In this document: piece after piece, positions 25,675-36,028 of the stretch
Numbering within the stretch: position 1 is the first letter of the stretch
How the letters are laid out: every line of letters starts with the position of its first letter
Source of the DNA: Phycisphaerales bacterium
GTDB lineage: Bacteria > Planctomycetota > Phycisphaerae > Phycisphaerales > SM1A02
Direction of reading: 5' to 3'
Assembly (NCBI GenBank): GCA_014238785.1
Contig: JABAAL010000013.1
Location: 1-64,000, forward strand
DNA length: 64,000 bases
Translations under genes and position numbers: made by a program
The notes under the pieces: generated by a model
Database searches by the model: none
The model's input: only the letters and a program-made list of their open reading frames with translations
Told to the model about the DNA's origin: nothing

Positions 25675-27642
25675 CTTCGCTATAACAGTAAAATCTTCTA
25701 ATGTTGTAATGTCTTGTTTTGAATCAGTTCCCGCTGCAACATCTCGAAGCAAGCGTCGCATAATCTTACCGCTACGGGTTTTTGGAAGCGCATCGGTAAA
25801 TTTCAACATGTCAGGTTTGGCAATTGCGCCAATTTCGTTTGCAACATGTTTACGCAATGTTTGTTTCAATTCTTCTGATGGCTCGAAACCACCTGCAAGT
25901 GTACAAAAAGCAGCAATACCTGTTCCTTTGATTTCATGCGGAACACCAACAACTGCTGCTTCCACTACGGATTCATGGCTCACCAAAGATGACTCCACTT
26001 CCATTGTGCCAAGCCGATGGCCAGAAACATTAATAACATCATCGATGCGACCCATAATCCAAAAGTTTCCATTTTCATCTACTCGGGCACTGTCCCCTGC
26101 AAGATACATACCATCAATACGCCCAAAATATGTATCTACAAATCGATCACGGTCACCAAAAATCCCGCGAAGTATTCCTGGCCATGGCTTTCGCACAACA
26201 AGCAACCCGCCAGAATTCGTATCGACTTCTGTTCCGTCCTCCTGCACTATCGCAGCATCAACACCAAAGAATGGTCGCGTACACGATCCCGGTGTTGTTG
26301 GTGTTGCACCCGGAAGCGGTGTTAACATCTGACCGCCTGTTTCAGTTTGCCACCATGTATCGACAATAGGACAGTTACTTCCGCCAATAATTTCTCGGTA
26401 CCACATCCAAGCTTCTGGATTGATTGGCTCGCCAACAGTGCCAAGAAGGTTTAACGAAGATAAGTCGTGTTTCTTTGGATGCTCATCGCCCCACTTCATA
26501 AACGCACGAATCGCTGTTGGGGCTGTATAAAACTGTGTAACTTTGTGTCTTTCAACTATATTCCAAAATCGATCTGGTTCAGGGAAATTAGGTGCGCCTT
26601 CGTACATCAAAGTAGGAACACGGTTTGGAAGGACACCATAAATAATATAACTGTGCCCTGTAATCCAACCAATATCTGCCGTGCACCAATAAACTTGATC
26701 AGTATCTGGTCGTAAATTAAAAACCCATTTGCTTGTTAAGTAGGTGTAGACCATGTATCCGCCAGTTGTGTGAATAATTCCCTTTGGCTTTCCGGTTGAA
26801 CCACTTGTGTACAACAAAAAAAGCATATCTTCAGCGTCCATTGATTCGCATGGACACTCATCCTCTTGGTTTTCGCATACCTCGTGCCACCAAATATCTC
26901 GCTCATCATTCCATGCGATTTCGTTTTCGCAACGCTTTACTACTATGACTTTTTCAATTAAATCTGTAAGTTCTGTAGCAGCATCAACGTTGTATTTTAG
27001 GGGGACTACTTTGCCGCGACGCCATGAACCGTCGCATGTAACTACAACTTTGCTCTTCGCATCTTCAACACGATCAGCAATCGCTTGCGATGAAAAACCG
27101 CCAAAGATTACTGAGTGAGGCGCGCCAATCCGAGCACACGCAAGAGTTGCAATTGCTAGTTCCGGAACCATGCCCATATAAATCGTAACGACATCGCCCT
27201 TCTTCACGCCTTGCGACTTTAGTGCATTTGCAAATTTACAAACTTCTACGTGTAAGTCGTGGTATGTAAGTGTACGAACTTCTCCAGATCCGCCACTTCC
27301 AATCGTGGGCTCACCCTCCCAGATAATTGCGGTGTCGTCTCCATGCCCCATATTTATTTGTCTATCTATGCAGTTGTGGCAAACATTTGTTTTGCCACCT
27401 TCAAACCATTTTGCATCTGGAAATGCACCTGAGCTTACTGTGTCCCACCGTTCAAACCAGTCGAGTTGGTCGGCGACTTCTCCCCAAAAACCGTCTGGAT
27501 CTTCCATTGACCGAGCGTACATCTCGTCGTACTTTTCCATCGAGTTAATATATGCACCGCCGATTCGATCATTAAATTTTTCTGGTGGTGGGAAGATTCG
27601 ATCTTCGTGGAGAATTGATTCTATGTTGCCATTGTCACTCAT
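25657..27642 (-). CDS. acs: Acetyl-CoA synthetase (AMP-forming)
   Basis: A 661-residue acyl-adenylate enzyme making acetyl-CoA from acetate, ATP and CoA. The N-terminal [20 protein letters not shown] is typical of Acs. The P-loop-like [20 protein letters not shown] is at about 285-304. [11 protein letters not shown] is the A5 motif. [20 protein letters not shown] and [12 protein letters not shown] follow. The acetylatable lysine is in [14 protein letters not shown] near the end. Length is normal. It lies 29 bases after rnr and may be the last gene of that long minus-strand block. Confidence 0.97.
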   Translation of the reverse strand: MSDNGNIESILHEDRIFPPPEKFNDRIGGAYINSMEKYDEMYARSMEDPDGFWGEVADQLDWFERWDTVSSGAFPDAKWFEGGKTNVCHNCIDRQINMGHGDDTAIIWEGEPTIGSGGSGEVRTLTYHDLHVEVCKFANALKSQGVKKGDVVTIYMGMVPELAIATLACARIGAPHSVIFGGFSSQAIADRVEDAKSKVVVTCDGSWRRGKVVPLKYNVDAATELTDLIEKVIVVKRCENEIAWNDERDIWWHEVCENQEDECPCESMDAEDMLFLLYTSGSTGKPKGIIHTTGGYMVYTYLTSKWVFNLRPDTDQVYWCTADIGWITGHSYIIYGVLPNRVPTLMYEGAPNFPEPDRFWNIVERHKVTQFYTAPTAIRAFMKWGDEHPKKHDLSSLNLLGTVGEPINPEAWMWYREIIGGSNCPIVDTWWQTETGGQMLTPLPGATPTTPGSCTRPFFGVDAAIVQEDGTEVDTNSGGLLVVRKPWPGILRGIFGDRDRFVDTYFGRIDGMYLAGDSARVDENGNFWIMGRIDDVINVSGHRLGTMEVESSLVSHESVVEAAVVGVPHEIKGTGIAAFCTLAGGFEPSEELKQTLRKHVANEIGAIAKPDMLKFTDALPKTRSGKIMRRLLRDVAAGTDSKQDITTLEDFTVIAKLRAED

Positions 27643-27671
27643 GTTAGACTCCTATAGTTACATGATACGAC

Positions 27672-30023
27672 TTACTTGCGCTTCCTACCCTTCCCTTTTC
27701 GATTAGATTTATTATTTTTGGAGCCAGATTTATTACGGCCACCTCGTTTTGATTTACTACTAGGCGCGGTTATCTGTGCAATGTCTTCAATATGCCGAGT
27801 AGGCATTTTGATGACGTGTACTTCCATCTGTCTCGTAGGCAAATCAATTGCGGTTATCTGCACAGTAACACGGTCGCCAATGGATAAGACCGCGCCGCTC
27901 CTTTCCGCAACAATTTGACCGGTGCCGTCTAACTTTTTCCACCGCCCAGCAGATTTAGATGATTGTTTTAATGTATCAAAACGACAAAGACCTTCGACAA
28001 GAAACCTCTCAAGTGAAATGAAAAGTCCAGCAGAACTAAAGCCAGTGATAATTCCGGAAAATTCATCACCAAGATGGTGCTCACTTAAAAACTGTAGTAC
28101 AAGAAACATCCGAAGCGAACGCTCTGCCTGTTCAGCGTTTCGTTCAGTAGAAGAACAGTGCGCTCCAACTTCCAGAAGCGTTCCTTCATCAAGCACACGG
28201 TCATCGTTGCGTATGTTTCCAATTATTGCGCGCTTTGACTTTCCACCTTTCATAGTTGCCCCATTATTCGTGTGGTCAATATACGAAGCAATTGCACGGT
28301 GCACGGTCAAGTCTGGGTACCGACGAATTGGGCTCGTAAAATGTGCGTAATGCTGGCTTGCAAGCGCAAAGTGTCCGACTTCCGCTGGACTATAAATAGC
28401 TTGTGTCAACGTCCGAAGAACAGCAAAGTGGACCGCTCTTGATGATTCACCATCTTTGGTTGCTTGTAGAATTCGCTGCAAATCCTGACGAGTTGGCTCC
28501 TCTGAAATACCAATGCCAACACTTCGAGCAAATAGCCGCAGTTCAATCATGTCACCAAATTTTGGTTCGGGGTGCACACGCCTAAGTAATGGGATATCAA
28601 TTCCAGCGAAAGTTCTTGCTACTGCTTCGTTTGCTTCAACCATAAACATTTCAATAATCCGGTGCGTGAATGCGCCGTCTTCCGGATGTGCATCTTTCAC
28701 GTGCCCCTCGTCATCAAACTCAAGCACAACTTCTGGGAGTTGCAGTTCAATCATTCCGTCACGACGTCTTCTTTCTAATAGTTTTTTTGCGAGAGTATTC
28801 GCAAGTTTAAGGGTACTGATTAATTCTTCAGAGTAAGTACCGCCGGCAACTGTATTTTTCCGCGCCTCTTTTTCATCGCCATCAATTAATCCTTGCGCTT
28901 CAAGATACGTTAACCGTTTTGCTGAGCAAATTACCGTGTTTTGTAGCCGGTTACCTAACACACGGCCTTTATTATCAAAGCGAATAAAAACTGACTTTGC
29001 CCATCGGCGCACACCCTCTTGCAATGAACAAACACCATTTGACAAGACTTCTGGCAACATTGGAATGACACGCCTTGGCAGATAAACACTGTTCCCGCGC
29101 TCGATTGCTCCCTTGTCTAGTGCACTATCTTGCGAAACAAAACTTGCTACATCAGCAATATGCACACCTAGTTCCCACTCGTTCGTTTCTTTATCAAAAG
29201 TAATATTGATTGCATCATCAAAGTCACGAGCGTCTGGGGGATCTATGGTAAATATAAAGTCGCCCGTTAAATCTTCACGACCTTCATCGCCTGTTTCTTC
29301 AAAATGCGTTGCTGCATTTCTTGCCTCTTCCTTTGAATCTTCATTGAATTCTTCAAACAGACCATACGCAAGCATGACCGCTTGTGTTTCGACGTCGGGA
29401 CTTCCTGCATCGCCAAGCACACGCGAAATAACACCTTCACCGTAATTATCTTTTTCTGGATACTGCAACATTTCAAAAACAATTTTGTCGCCCTGCTTCG
29501 CGTCCTTTGCGCCAACATCCCTAATTATTATTGGATCGTGCAATTCTCTGCCGTCTGGTTGCGCAAACCACGTGTTACCGCGCTTGTTGAGCGTTCCAAC
29601 ATATTCTCCGCGACCACGTTCAAGAACCTCAACAATTTTTCCAGCATCCCCCTTCCCTTTCCAACGTCCACTTCGCGCAATAGCAACACGAACTGTGTCT
29701 CCTGAAACCGCATCTCCCTGTGCACCAGCACCAATATATACATCGCCCTCACGAAAACGTTGTGTTGGTTTTACAAAACCAAATCCACGTTTATTCGATC
29801 GATACGATCCAACAATTTCATCTGGTAGTGATGGTAATCGAAGACAATCATCACGACCAAGTTCGACCATTCCATCTTCCTCTGCCTTCAGAATTGCTTC
29901 GTCAAATACATGGCGATCCTCATGACTAATACGCAAGTCCTTGACAATATTTCTAATTGTCGTTGGCCGGTATCCTTCATGTGAGAGGTGATCTAAGAGA
30001 CGATGAATAAAACGCAGAGGCAT
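27672..30023 (-). CDS. rnr: Ribonuclease R
   Basis: About 783 residues from the ATG at 30023 (MPLRFIHRLLDHLSHEGYRP). The frame is open further upstream, but there it lies over fmdB and is not translated. The order is a winged-helix N-terminus, two cold-shock domains at about 80-220 (YRSNKRGFGFVKPT), the RNB catalytic domain at about 250-590, an S1 domain at about 630-720 and a lysine-rich tail. The catalytic aspartates are in FTIDPPDARDFDDAI. HYAHFTSPIRRYPDLTVHRA closes the RNB domain. It degrades structured RNA from the 3' end. It lies 10 bases after fmdB. Confidence 0.96.
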   Translation of the reverse strand: MPLRFIHRLLDHLSHEGYRPTTIRNIVKDLRISHEDRHVFDEAILKAEEDGMVELGRDDCLRLPSLPDEIVGSYRSNKRGFGFVKPTQRFREGDVYIGAGAQGDAVSGDTVRVAIARSGRWKGKGDAGKIVEVLERGRGEYVGTLNKRGNTWFAQPDGRELHDPIIIRDVGAKDAKQGDKIVFEMLQYPEKDNYGEGVISRVLGDAGSPDVETQAVMLAYGLFEEFNEDSKEEARNAATHFEETGDEGREDLTGDFIFTIDPPDARDFDDAINITFDKETNEWELGVHIADVASFVSQDSALDKGAIERGNSVYLPRRVIPMLPEVLSNGVCSLQEGVRRWAKSVFIRFDNKGRVLGNRLQNTVICSAKRLTYLEAQGLIDGDEKEARKNTVAGGTYSEELISTLKLANTLAKKLLERRRRDGMIELQLPEVVLEFDDEGHVKDAHPEDGAFTHRIIEMFMVEANEAVARTFAGIDIPLLRRVHPEPKFGDMIELRLFARSVGIGISEEPTRQDLQRILQATKDGESSRAVHFAVLRTLTQAIYSPAEVGHFALASQHYAHFTSPIRRYPDLTVHRAIASYIDHTNNGATMKGGKSKRAIIGNIRNDDRVLDEGTLLEVGAHCSSTERNAEQAERSLRMFLVLQFLSEHHLGDEFSGIITGFSSAGLFISLERFLVEGLCRFDTLKQSSKSAGRWKKLDGTGQIVAERSGAVLSIGDRVTVQITAIDLPTRQMEVHVIKMPTRHIEDIAQITAPSSKSKRGGRNKSGSKNNKSNRKGKGRKRK

Positions 30024-30033
30024 TATGTGAATG

Positions 30034-30339
30034 CTAACCCTTCTTTGAAGAAGATGAGTTGTCTTTAGAATTCTTTTTGGATTTGCTTTGCTTTGAATCT
30101 TCTTTCTTGGGCTTGGAAGATTCATTCGCCTTTTTCGCATCTTTTTTATACGATTCACTTCGGTAATCGGTTTCGTAGAAACCACTTCCCTTGAACATAA
30201 CAGCAGAGCCCGATCCAATAAGACGTTTTAATTTTAATTTTGCACACGATGGGCATTTCTTCTTGGCCGCATCAGACATCTGCTGAAATAACTCAAACTC
30301 ATGTCCGCACTCTTGGCATTGATACTCGTACGTCGGCAT
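30034..30339 (-). CDS. FmdB-family zinc ribbon protein
   Basis: A 101-residue protein starting MPTYEYQCQECGHEFELFQQ with the second pair CPSC at about 34-37, the FmdB/'putative regulatory protein' zinc ribbon. The pattern KRLIGSGSAVMFKGSGFYET is also typical of the family. Residues about 65-101 are a lysine/serine-rich tail. Family members are often next to chaperone or translation genes, but their role is not established. It lies two bases from grpE and ten from rnr, so all three are probably co-transcribed. Confidence 0.9.
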   Translation of the reverse strand: MPTYEYQCQECGHEFELFQQMSDAAKKKCPSCAKLKLKRLIGSGSAVMFKGSGFYETDYRSESYKKDAKKANESSKPKKEDSKQSKSKKNSKDNSSSSKKG

Positions 30340-30341
30340 TA

Positions 30342-30857
30342 TTAGTTGCTCACTGCCACCTTCGCGGGGCTAATAACTATATCGCCGAGACGAAAACCGT
30401 TTTGCATAACCATCGCAATATGTTCTGTGTCCATATCTTCCGCATCTTGCTGCATCATCGCTTCATGCATTTGTGGGTCGAATGCATCGCCAACAGTAGG
30501 TTCAATCGTTTCAACGCCACACTCTGCAAGCCCTTGAAGCAGGGCATCTCGTGCCATTTGAAATCCTTGAACAACTGCATCATCGCCAGCGTGCTCAATT
30601 GCCATATTAATTTGTTCAACCGCTGGAAGAATTGAACGAATAACTCTTGCCATTCCGACACTTGTTGCACGATTTTCATTTTCTAAACTACGTTTTTGAA
30701 AATTTTTAAAATCGGCAAGTGCTCGAAGTTTAGCGTCGTTCGATTCAAGAAGGTCTTGCTTGAGTTGATCTACTTCTGAAAGCTGAACCTCTAGCTCTTC
30801 TATTACTTCGTCTGCTTGATTAATGTGTTCTTCACTTGTATTTGATTCAGTCATCAT
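30342..30857 (-). CDS. grpE: GrpE, nucleotide exchange factor for DnaK
   Basis: A 171-residue protein. The first 60 residues form a long acidic coiled coil (VIEELEVQLSEVDQLKQDLL) used for dimerisation. The C-terminal beta domain has VGDAFDPQMHEAMMQQDAED and NGFRLGDIVISPAKVAVS, which contact the DnaK nucleotide domain. NFQKRSLEN is the conserved middle segment. It releases ADP from DnaK. dnaK itself is not in the window. It follows dnaJ by 20 bases. Confidence 0.95.
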   Translation of the reverse strand: MMTESNTSEEHINQADEVIEELEVQLSEVDQLKQDLLESNDAKLRALADFKNFQKRSLENENRATSVGMARVIRSILPAVEQINMAIEHAGDDAVVQGFQMARDALLQGLAECGVETIEPTVGDAFDPQMHEAMMQQDAEDMDTEHIAMVMQNGFRLGDIVISPAKVAVSN

Positions 30858-30877
30858 ATCTTGTCCCTTTTAGCAAT

Positions 30878-32032
30878 TCAGCCACCCGTCACTGTGCCTT
30901 TTAGTTTTTCCCAAAATGATACTTCCGCTTCGTGTACCGGAATGTCTTCAGATTTTGCATACTCTTCTAGAAGTTCTCGCTGCTCACCAGATAACTTTTT
31001 CGGTACAGAAAGTCTAACAATAATCACTAGATCTCCCCGACCACTACTACGTAAATCTGGTAATCCCGCTCCTTCAATCCGAAAGATTTCATTCGTCTGA
31101 GTTCCCGATGGTATGTCCAACGAGTGCGATTCGTCAATTGAATCGACTTCAATTGTTGCGCCAAGTGCAAGTTGTGTAAAGGCAACCGATACAATGTGTA
31201 TGAGGTTGTCACCATCTCGTTCAAAACGATTGTCTTCTGTTACGCGTACAAGAACATGTAAGTCTCCGCGCGTTCCCGAACCATCGGGCGAGGCTTCTGG
31301 AACTGGCGGCTCGCCTTCACCGCCCACCCGTACGGCTTGACCGTGATGAATGCCTGCTGGAATTTTTACACAGAGTTTTCGGTGGATTGAAATACGCCCA
31401 CGACCGCGACAATCAACACACTTCTCTTTAATTATGGAACCACGTCCATTACATGTAGGACAAGCAGAAACCATTCTGAACATCCCGCCAAGACCTTGTT
31501 GTGCTACTTTCCCTTGTCCTTGGCACGTTGCGCAAGTTTCTGGGGACGATCCTGGTTTTGCACCATTCCCATCACAAGTCTCGCACACATCCAATCGGTC
31601 AAACTCGACTTCACGTTCCGTTCCAGAAATAACTTCTTCCAAAGTAATTTCGACATCAGTTTCAAGATCATATCCACGAACTTGTCTTGCCCTACCTCGC
31701 CCACCTCCGAAACCACCGCGACTTCCACCAAGAATATCGTTGAACATCGAGAAAATATCCTCAACGTTCATCGTGTTGAAGTCATGCGCTGCGTGACCGC
31801 GACCCCTGAGCCCTTCGTGACCATATTGATCATATATTTGTTTCTTTTTGGGATCAGAAAGGACTTCGTACGCTTCGGCGCACTCCTTAAAACTTTTTTC
31901 AGCTACATCATCCTCTGGATTTCGGTCCGGATGAAACTTCATGGCAAGACGACGATACGCGCGCTTAATCTCCGTACCATCCGCAGTACGGGTGACATCT
32001 AGAACTTCATAATAACAACGTGTAACACTCAT
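30878..32032 (-). CDS. dnaJ: Chaperone protein DnaJ
   Basis: A 384-residue class I Hsp40. The J domain (residues 4-70) has the HPD motif in [12 protein letters not shown] glycine-rich linker follows at about 85-115. Four CxxCxGxG zinc motifs are at about 148-210: [24 protein letters not shown] and CVDCRGRG. Two C-terminal substrate-binding barrels complete it. It hands unfolded proteins to DnaK and stimulates its ATPase. It lies 23 bases after the tail-less groEL and 20 before grpE. Confidence 0.97.
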   Translation of the reverse strand: MSVTRCYYEVLDVTRTADGTEIKRAYRRLAMKFHPDRNPEDDVAEKSFKECAEAYEVLSDPKKKQIYDQYGHEGLRGRGHAAHDFNTMNVEDIFSMFNDILGGSRGGFGGGRGRARQVRGYDLETDVEITLEEVISGTEREVEFDRLDVCETCDGNGAKPGSSPETCATCQGQGKVAQQGLGGMFRMVSACPTCNGRGSIIKEKCVDCRGRGRISIHRKLCVKIPAGIHHGQAVRVGGEGEPPVPEASPDGSGTRGDLHVLVRVTEDNRFERDGDNLIHIVSVAFTQLALGATIEVDSIDESHSLDIPSGTQTNEIFRIEGAGLPDLRSSGRGDLVIIVRLSVPKKLSGEQRELLEEYAKSEDIPVHEAEVSFWEKLKGTVTGG

Positions 32033-32055
32033 AATTTAATAACCAATAAAGTTAT

Positions 32056-33669
32056 TTAAAAGATTGCTTGCTCAATAGGATCTTCATCATCATTTAAATC
32101 AGTAACTACAACACTTGTGGTTAGCAACAAACCCGCAACAGATGCAGCGTTTTGAATTGCTGTACAAACAACAAGCGCTGGATCAATGATTCCAGATTTA
32201 ATCAAATCTTCATACACCTGCGTCGAAGCGTTAAAGCCAAACCCATCTTTGCCTTCTTTGATTTTTTCAACAACAACATCGCCATCATTACCACCATTTG
32301 AAGCAATTAAAGACGCTGGTGATTCCAGTGCGCTCGCAAGAATGTCATATCCAAGCTTTGCATCGCCTTTGGCGTTCTTTCGCGCCTTCTCAATTGCTTC
32401 AATTGCACGAATATATGCAACACCACCGCCTGCAACATACCCTTCTCGAGCTGCTGCGCGAGTTGCGGCAAGTGCATCTTCGACACGATCCTTGCGTTCT
32501 TTCATTTCAACTTCGCTTGTACCGCCAACTTCAATGACTGCAACGCCACCCGTAAGCTTCGCAAGACGTTCTTGTAATTTTTCTTTATCGTAATCACTTG
32601 TTGATCGATCTATCTGAGTCGTAATTTGATTTGCACGCGAGTTAATATCCTTCTTTGCACCACCGCCGCGAATAATTGTTGTGTCGTCTTTAGTTATGAC
32701 GATGCGTTTTGCACTTCCAAGTTCATTAATCTCAACATCTTCTAAATTTCTACCAAGGTCTTCGGAGAAAAATGTTCCACCTGTTAGTGCGGCGATGTCG
32801 CCAAGCATTGCCTTGCGGCGATCGCCGAATCCAGGTGCTTTTACCGCACAAATTTTCAGGATGCCTCGAAGCCGATTGATTACAAGAGCAGCAAGTGCTT
32901 CATTATCAACATCTTCAGCGATAAGAAGAAGTGGTTTGCTTGAGGTTGCTGTTTTGTTCAGCAACGGTAGTAAGTCCGCAAGATTTGAAATTTTCTTTTC
33001 GTAAATCAGAATGTTACAGTCTTCAAGGACGCATTCGGCAGTCGTTGGATCCGTCATGAAATATGGGCTAAGAAAACCCTTGTCAAATGCCATACCCTCA
33101 ACGTATTCGAGCGTTGTTTCTGCAGTTTTACCTTCCTCGACTTCAACAACACCATCGCCACCAACCTTGTTGATTGCTTCAGCAATAATGTTACCTATCT
33201 CAGCGTCATGGTTTGAAGAAACAAGAGCTACTTTTTGAAGATCGCTTTTTCCTTTGCATTCAATTGCCATTGTGTTGATATATTCGGTTGCCACTCTTGC
33301 AGCAGATGAAATGCCGCGCTGAACAATTACTGGATTTGCGCCAACAGAAACAAATCGCAACCCATGACGAAAAATAGAATCTGCAAGAATTGTTGCTGAG
33401 GTTGTTCCGTCTCCGGCAACGTCTGCTGTTTTCTTCGCAACCTGCTGCACCATTTTTGCGCCCATGTTTTGAAAGGGCTCTGGAAGGTCAATCTCTTTTG
33501 CAACTGAAACGCCATCCTTTGTCACTGTTGGAATTCCCCACGATTTTTGCACAACAACATTGCGACCGGCTGGCCCCAAAGTAGTTCCTATTGCTTTTGC
33601 CATTTGTGCAATCCCCTCACGAAATTCTTCATGTGCGGCACTGTCATACTTCATTTGTTTTGCTGTCAT
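32056..33669 (-). CDS. groL: Chaperonin GroEL, paralogue without GGM tail
   Basis: A 537-residue group I chaperonin subunit. It has the ATP site [18 protein letters not shown] near 30-47, [20 protein letters not shown], and [15 protein letters not shown] with the catalytic Asp. [20 protein letters not shown] lies in the apical region. Typical GroELs end in a Gly-Gly-Met repeat, but this one ends [14 protein letters not shown]. It also differs clearly from the second GroEL in the same operon, so they are old paralogues. The client range is probably different. It follows groES by 20 bases. Confidence 0.96.
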   Translation of the reverse strand: MTAKQMKYDSAAHEEFREGIAQMAKAIGTTLGPAGRNVVVQKSWGIPTVTKDGVSVAKEIDLPEPFQNMGAKMVQQVAKKTADVAGDGTTSATILADSIFRHGLRFVSVGANPVIVQRGISSAARVATEYINTMAIECKGKSDLQKVALVSSNHDAEIGNIIAEAINKVGGDGVVEVEEGKTAETTLEYVEGMAFDKGFLSPYFMTDPTTAECVLEDCNILIYEKKISNLADLLPLLNKTATSSKPLLLIAEDVDNEALAALVINRLRGILKICAVKAPGFGDRRKAMLGDIAALTGGTFFSEDLGRNLEDVEINELGSAKRIVITKDDTTIIRGGGAKKDINSRANQITTQIDRSTSDYDKEKLQERLAKLTGGVAVIEVGGTSEVEMKERKDRVEDALAATRAAAREGYVAGGGVAYIRAIEAIEKARKNAKGDAKLGYDILASALESPASLIASNGGNDGDVVVEKIKEGKDGFGFNASTQVYEDLIKSGIIDPALVVCTAIQNAASVAGLLLTTSVVVTDLNDDEDPIEQAIF

Positions 33670-33689
33670 TTTATTATCCCTTTTCTAAC

Positions 33690-33980
33690 TTAGCGGTTAA
33701 TCAACCCAAGCAATTCGCTTTCACGAACGATGAGATGTGTTTCGCCTTTGATTTCTATTTCGGTTCCTGAATATTTTCCAAAAACAACAAGGTCGCCTTT
33801 TTTAACGGCGGGCTTTGCTCGTTCGCCTCCATCAAGAAGTTTTCCAGGACCTGTCGCAACAACCTTGCCCTGCATTGGCTTCTCGGATGCTGATTCAGGA
33901 AGAAAAATGCCTGATGCTGTTTTTGTTTCTCGCTCAAGTGGCTTGATAAGAATTCTGTCTTCTAGTGGTTTCACTGCCAT
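33690..33980 (-). CDS. groS: Co-chaperonin GroES
   Basis: A 96-residue Hsp10. It starts VKPLEDRILIKPLERETKTA, with the mobile loop around residues 17-33 (SGIFLPESASEKP). The sequence GKVVATGPGKLLDGG and KKGDLVVFGKYSGTEIEIKG are conserved. It caps the GroEL ring. It is the only groES in the window and lies between two groEL genes, so it may serve both. Confidence 0.97.
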   Translation of the reverse strand: MAVKPLEDRILIKPLERETKTASGIFLPESASEKPMQGKVVATGPGKLLDGGERAKPAVKKGDLVVFGKYSGTEIEIKGETHLIVRESELLGLINR

Positions 33981-34037
33981 TGTTCTGTCTCCAGTGTGTG
34001 TTTATGTGTATATGTTTTGTGTAAGTTACTTGCTTGC

Positions 34038-35747
34038 TTAGAATCCCATGCCAGGCATTCCGCCCATGCCGGGCATTCCGCCCATGCCGGGCATTCCGCC
34101 ACCCATGCCGCCCATCGGATCCATGCCACCCATCGGATCCATGCCACCTGCTGCGGCAGCATCATCTTCATCAGAGGGTGCGTTTGTAATAATGCAATCT
34201 GTGGAAAGGAGCATGCAAGCTACTGATGATGCGTTTTGAAGTGCACAACGATCAACCTTTGCAGGAGTCATCACGCCGTCTTTCAGTAAGTCTCCATACT
34301 CAAGAGTCAATGCATTAAAGCCGTTGCTCCCTGCCATTTCCATTACTTTTGCAACAACAACCGTGCCCTTTGCACCTGCGTTGTCAGCAATTGTTCGAAG
34401 AGGAAGTGTGAGTGCATCTGCGATTACTTCAAAGCCAACTTTTTCATCACCCTTTGCAGATTTTCTCGCTTTTTTCAACGCATCAATACTTCTAATAAAA
34501 CTTACACCCCCGCCCGGAACAACACCTTCTTCGATTGCAGCACGTGTTGCATGCAGCGCATCTTCGACACGCGCTTTACGTTCCTTAAGTTCTGCTTCAG
34601 TTGCTGCTCCAACATTAATTTGAGCAATACCGCCAGCAAGTTTGGCTAGCCGTTCTTGAAGTTTTTCTCGATCATAGTCTGACGTGCTGTTTGAAATTTC
34701 AGCACGAATATGACCTATGCGTTCTTGAATAGAATTTGAAGTGCCAGCACCTTCCATGATGGTGGTTTCTTTATTTGTAATTTCAATTTTCTTCGCTTGC
34801 CCAAGTTGGGTGAGTGAGATTTTTTCGATATCAATTCCAATGTCTTTCATTATTGCTTCACCGCCCGTTAAAATTGCGATATCTTCAAGCATTGCCTTTC
34901 GGCGATCTCCATACCCTGGTGCTTTCACTGCAGCAACTTGGAGCACGCCACGCAATTTGTTAATCACAAGAGTTGAAAGCGCCTCGCCTGTAATGTCTTC
35001 TGCGATAATTAAGAGTGACTTTTTTGATTCCATTACTTTTTCAAGGAGTGGAACAAGTTGTTTAGCGGAATCGAGCTTATCCTCGTAAATTAACACAAGC
35101 GGTTTATCGAGAACTGTTGACATTGCATCAACATCGGTAACAAAGTTTGGACTAAGAAATCCTCGGTCAAATTGCATACCTTCAACAACGTCCACTGTTG
35201 TATCCAAACTCTTACCTTCCTCGACTGTAATCACGCCATCTTTTCCTACTTTGGAAAACGCTTTGGCCATAATCTTGCCGACTTCTTCATCGTTATTCGC
35301 AGAAATTGTTGCGACCGCTTCAATGTTGTCATCAACAGCTTTCGACATATCGCAAATGGATATTGCTACTGCTTCAACTGCTTTTCTAATCCCTCGAACC
35401 ATTGCGTTTGCATCGCAACCTGCGGCTAAATGCCTTAGACCACTTTTAAAAATCGCCTCAGCCAATACCGTTGCAGTCGTTGTGCCATCACCTGCATCGT
35501 CAGAAGTTTTTGAAGCAACTTCTTTCACAAGTTGTGCAGCTTGGTTTTCAATCTTGTCGCGAAGAACAATTTCTTCAGCAACTGTAACACCGTCTTTGGT
35601 GACCGTTGGGCCACCCCAAGACTTGTCCAATACAGCGTTTCGTCCGCGTGGTCCAAGTGTGGACTTCACTGCGGCAGCGAGTTTTTCTACGCCCTGCAAC
35701 ATTTTCTTGCGGGCTTCAACGTCAAATGCCAGTTCTTTTACTGCCAT
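34038..35747 (-). CDS. groL: Chaperonin GroEL with Gly-Met rich tail
   Basis: A 569-residue GroEL. The core motifs are STLGPRGRNAVLDKSWGG, DGVTVAEEIVLRDKIENQAA, DAGDGTTTATVLAEAIF and [20 protein letters not shown]. The tail (about 535-569) is longer than usual and made of MGGMDPMGGM and GGMPGMGGMPGMG repeats, which face the ring cavity. This is the canonical housekeeping GroEL by its tail. It is the first gene of the minus-strand block leading to groES, the second groEL, dnaJ and grpE. Confidence 0.97.
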   Translation of the reverse strand: MAVKELAFDVEARKKMLQGVEKLAAAVKSTLGPRGRNAVLDKSWGGPTVTKDGVTVAEEIVLRDKIENQAAQLVKEVASKTSDDAGDGTTTATVLAEAIFKSGLRHLAAGCDANAMVRGIRKAVEAVAISICDMSKAVDDNIEAVATISANNDEEVGKIMAKAFSKVGKDGVITVEEGKSLDTTVDVVEGMQFDRGFLSPNFVTDVDAMSTVLDKPLVLIYEDKLDSAKQLVPLLEKVMESKKSLLIIAEDITGEALSTLVINKLRGVLQVAAVKAPGYGDRRKAMLEDIAILTGGEAIMKDIGIDIEKISLTQLGQAKKIEITNKETTIMEGAGTSNSIQERIGHIRAEISNSTSDYDREKLQERLAKLAGGIAQINVGAATEAELKERKARVEDALHATRAAIEEGVVPGGGVSFIRSIDALKKARKSAKGDEKVGFEVIADALTLPLRTIADNAGAKGTVVVAKVMEMAGSNGFNALTLEYGDLLKDGVMTPAKVDRCALQNASSVACMLLSTDCIITNAPSDEDDAAAAGGMDPMGGMDPMGGMGGGMPGMGGMPGMGGMPGMGF

Positions 35748-36028
35748 GAAAATAATCTCCTAATCCTCGGTTTTGCCCAAAAGTCCCAGTTGGGGCTAAA
35801 AGGCGAACCCTTCCTTTGCTGCCAGAGGCACGTTGCCTCATTGGCTTCCTACCTCCTTATGCAATTCTTGCACCCAAGTGCAGCTCCAAATCGTTATTTT
35901 CAACACTTTTAAAGCTTTACACACCGCCAACGCCACATTTCTCCACCACGTATCTGCCACGTTGGCAGCCAAGTTTTTGATTGACTTGCCTCCGCCATAC
36001 TTTGGCTCAGAACCAAAAAAATGCTGTA
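35748..36028 (-). promoter_or_regulatory. Leader and promoter region of the chaperone operon
   Basis: The 281 bases upstream of groEL contain a 6-bp hairpin, GAGGCA-ACG-TGCCTC (35825-35839), and another with the same loop, CTGCCA-ACG-TGGCAG (35954-35968), both read on the minus strand. AAGGAGGT occurs ten bases before an ATG at 35841 that opens a 39-codon basic frame overlapping the groEL start. The groEL ATG has its own TAGGAG. I found no CIRCE element (TTAGCACTC-N9-GAGTGCTAA) and no clear sigma-32 promoter. Heat-shock control by these hairpins is inference. Confidence 0.45.

Noticed and set aside
35748-36028. CIRCE element for HrcA control of groEL
   Set aside because: No TTAGCACTC-N9-GAGTGCTAA arrangement is present; only unrelated hairpins are seen.
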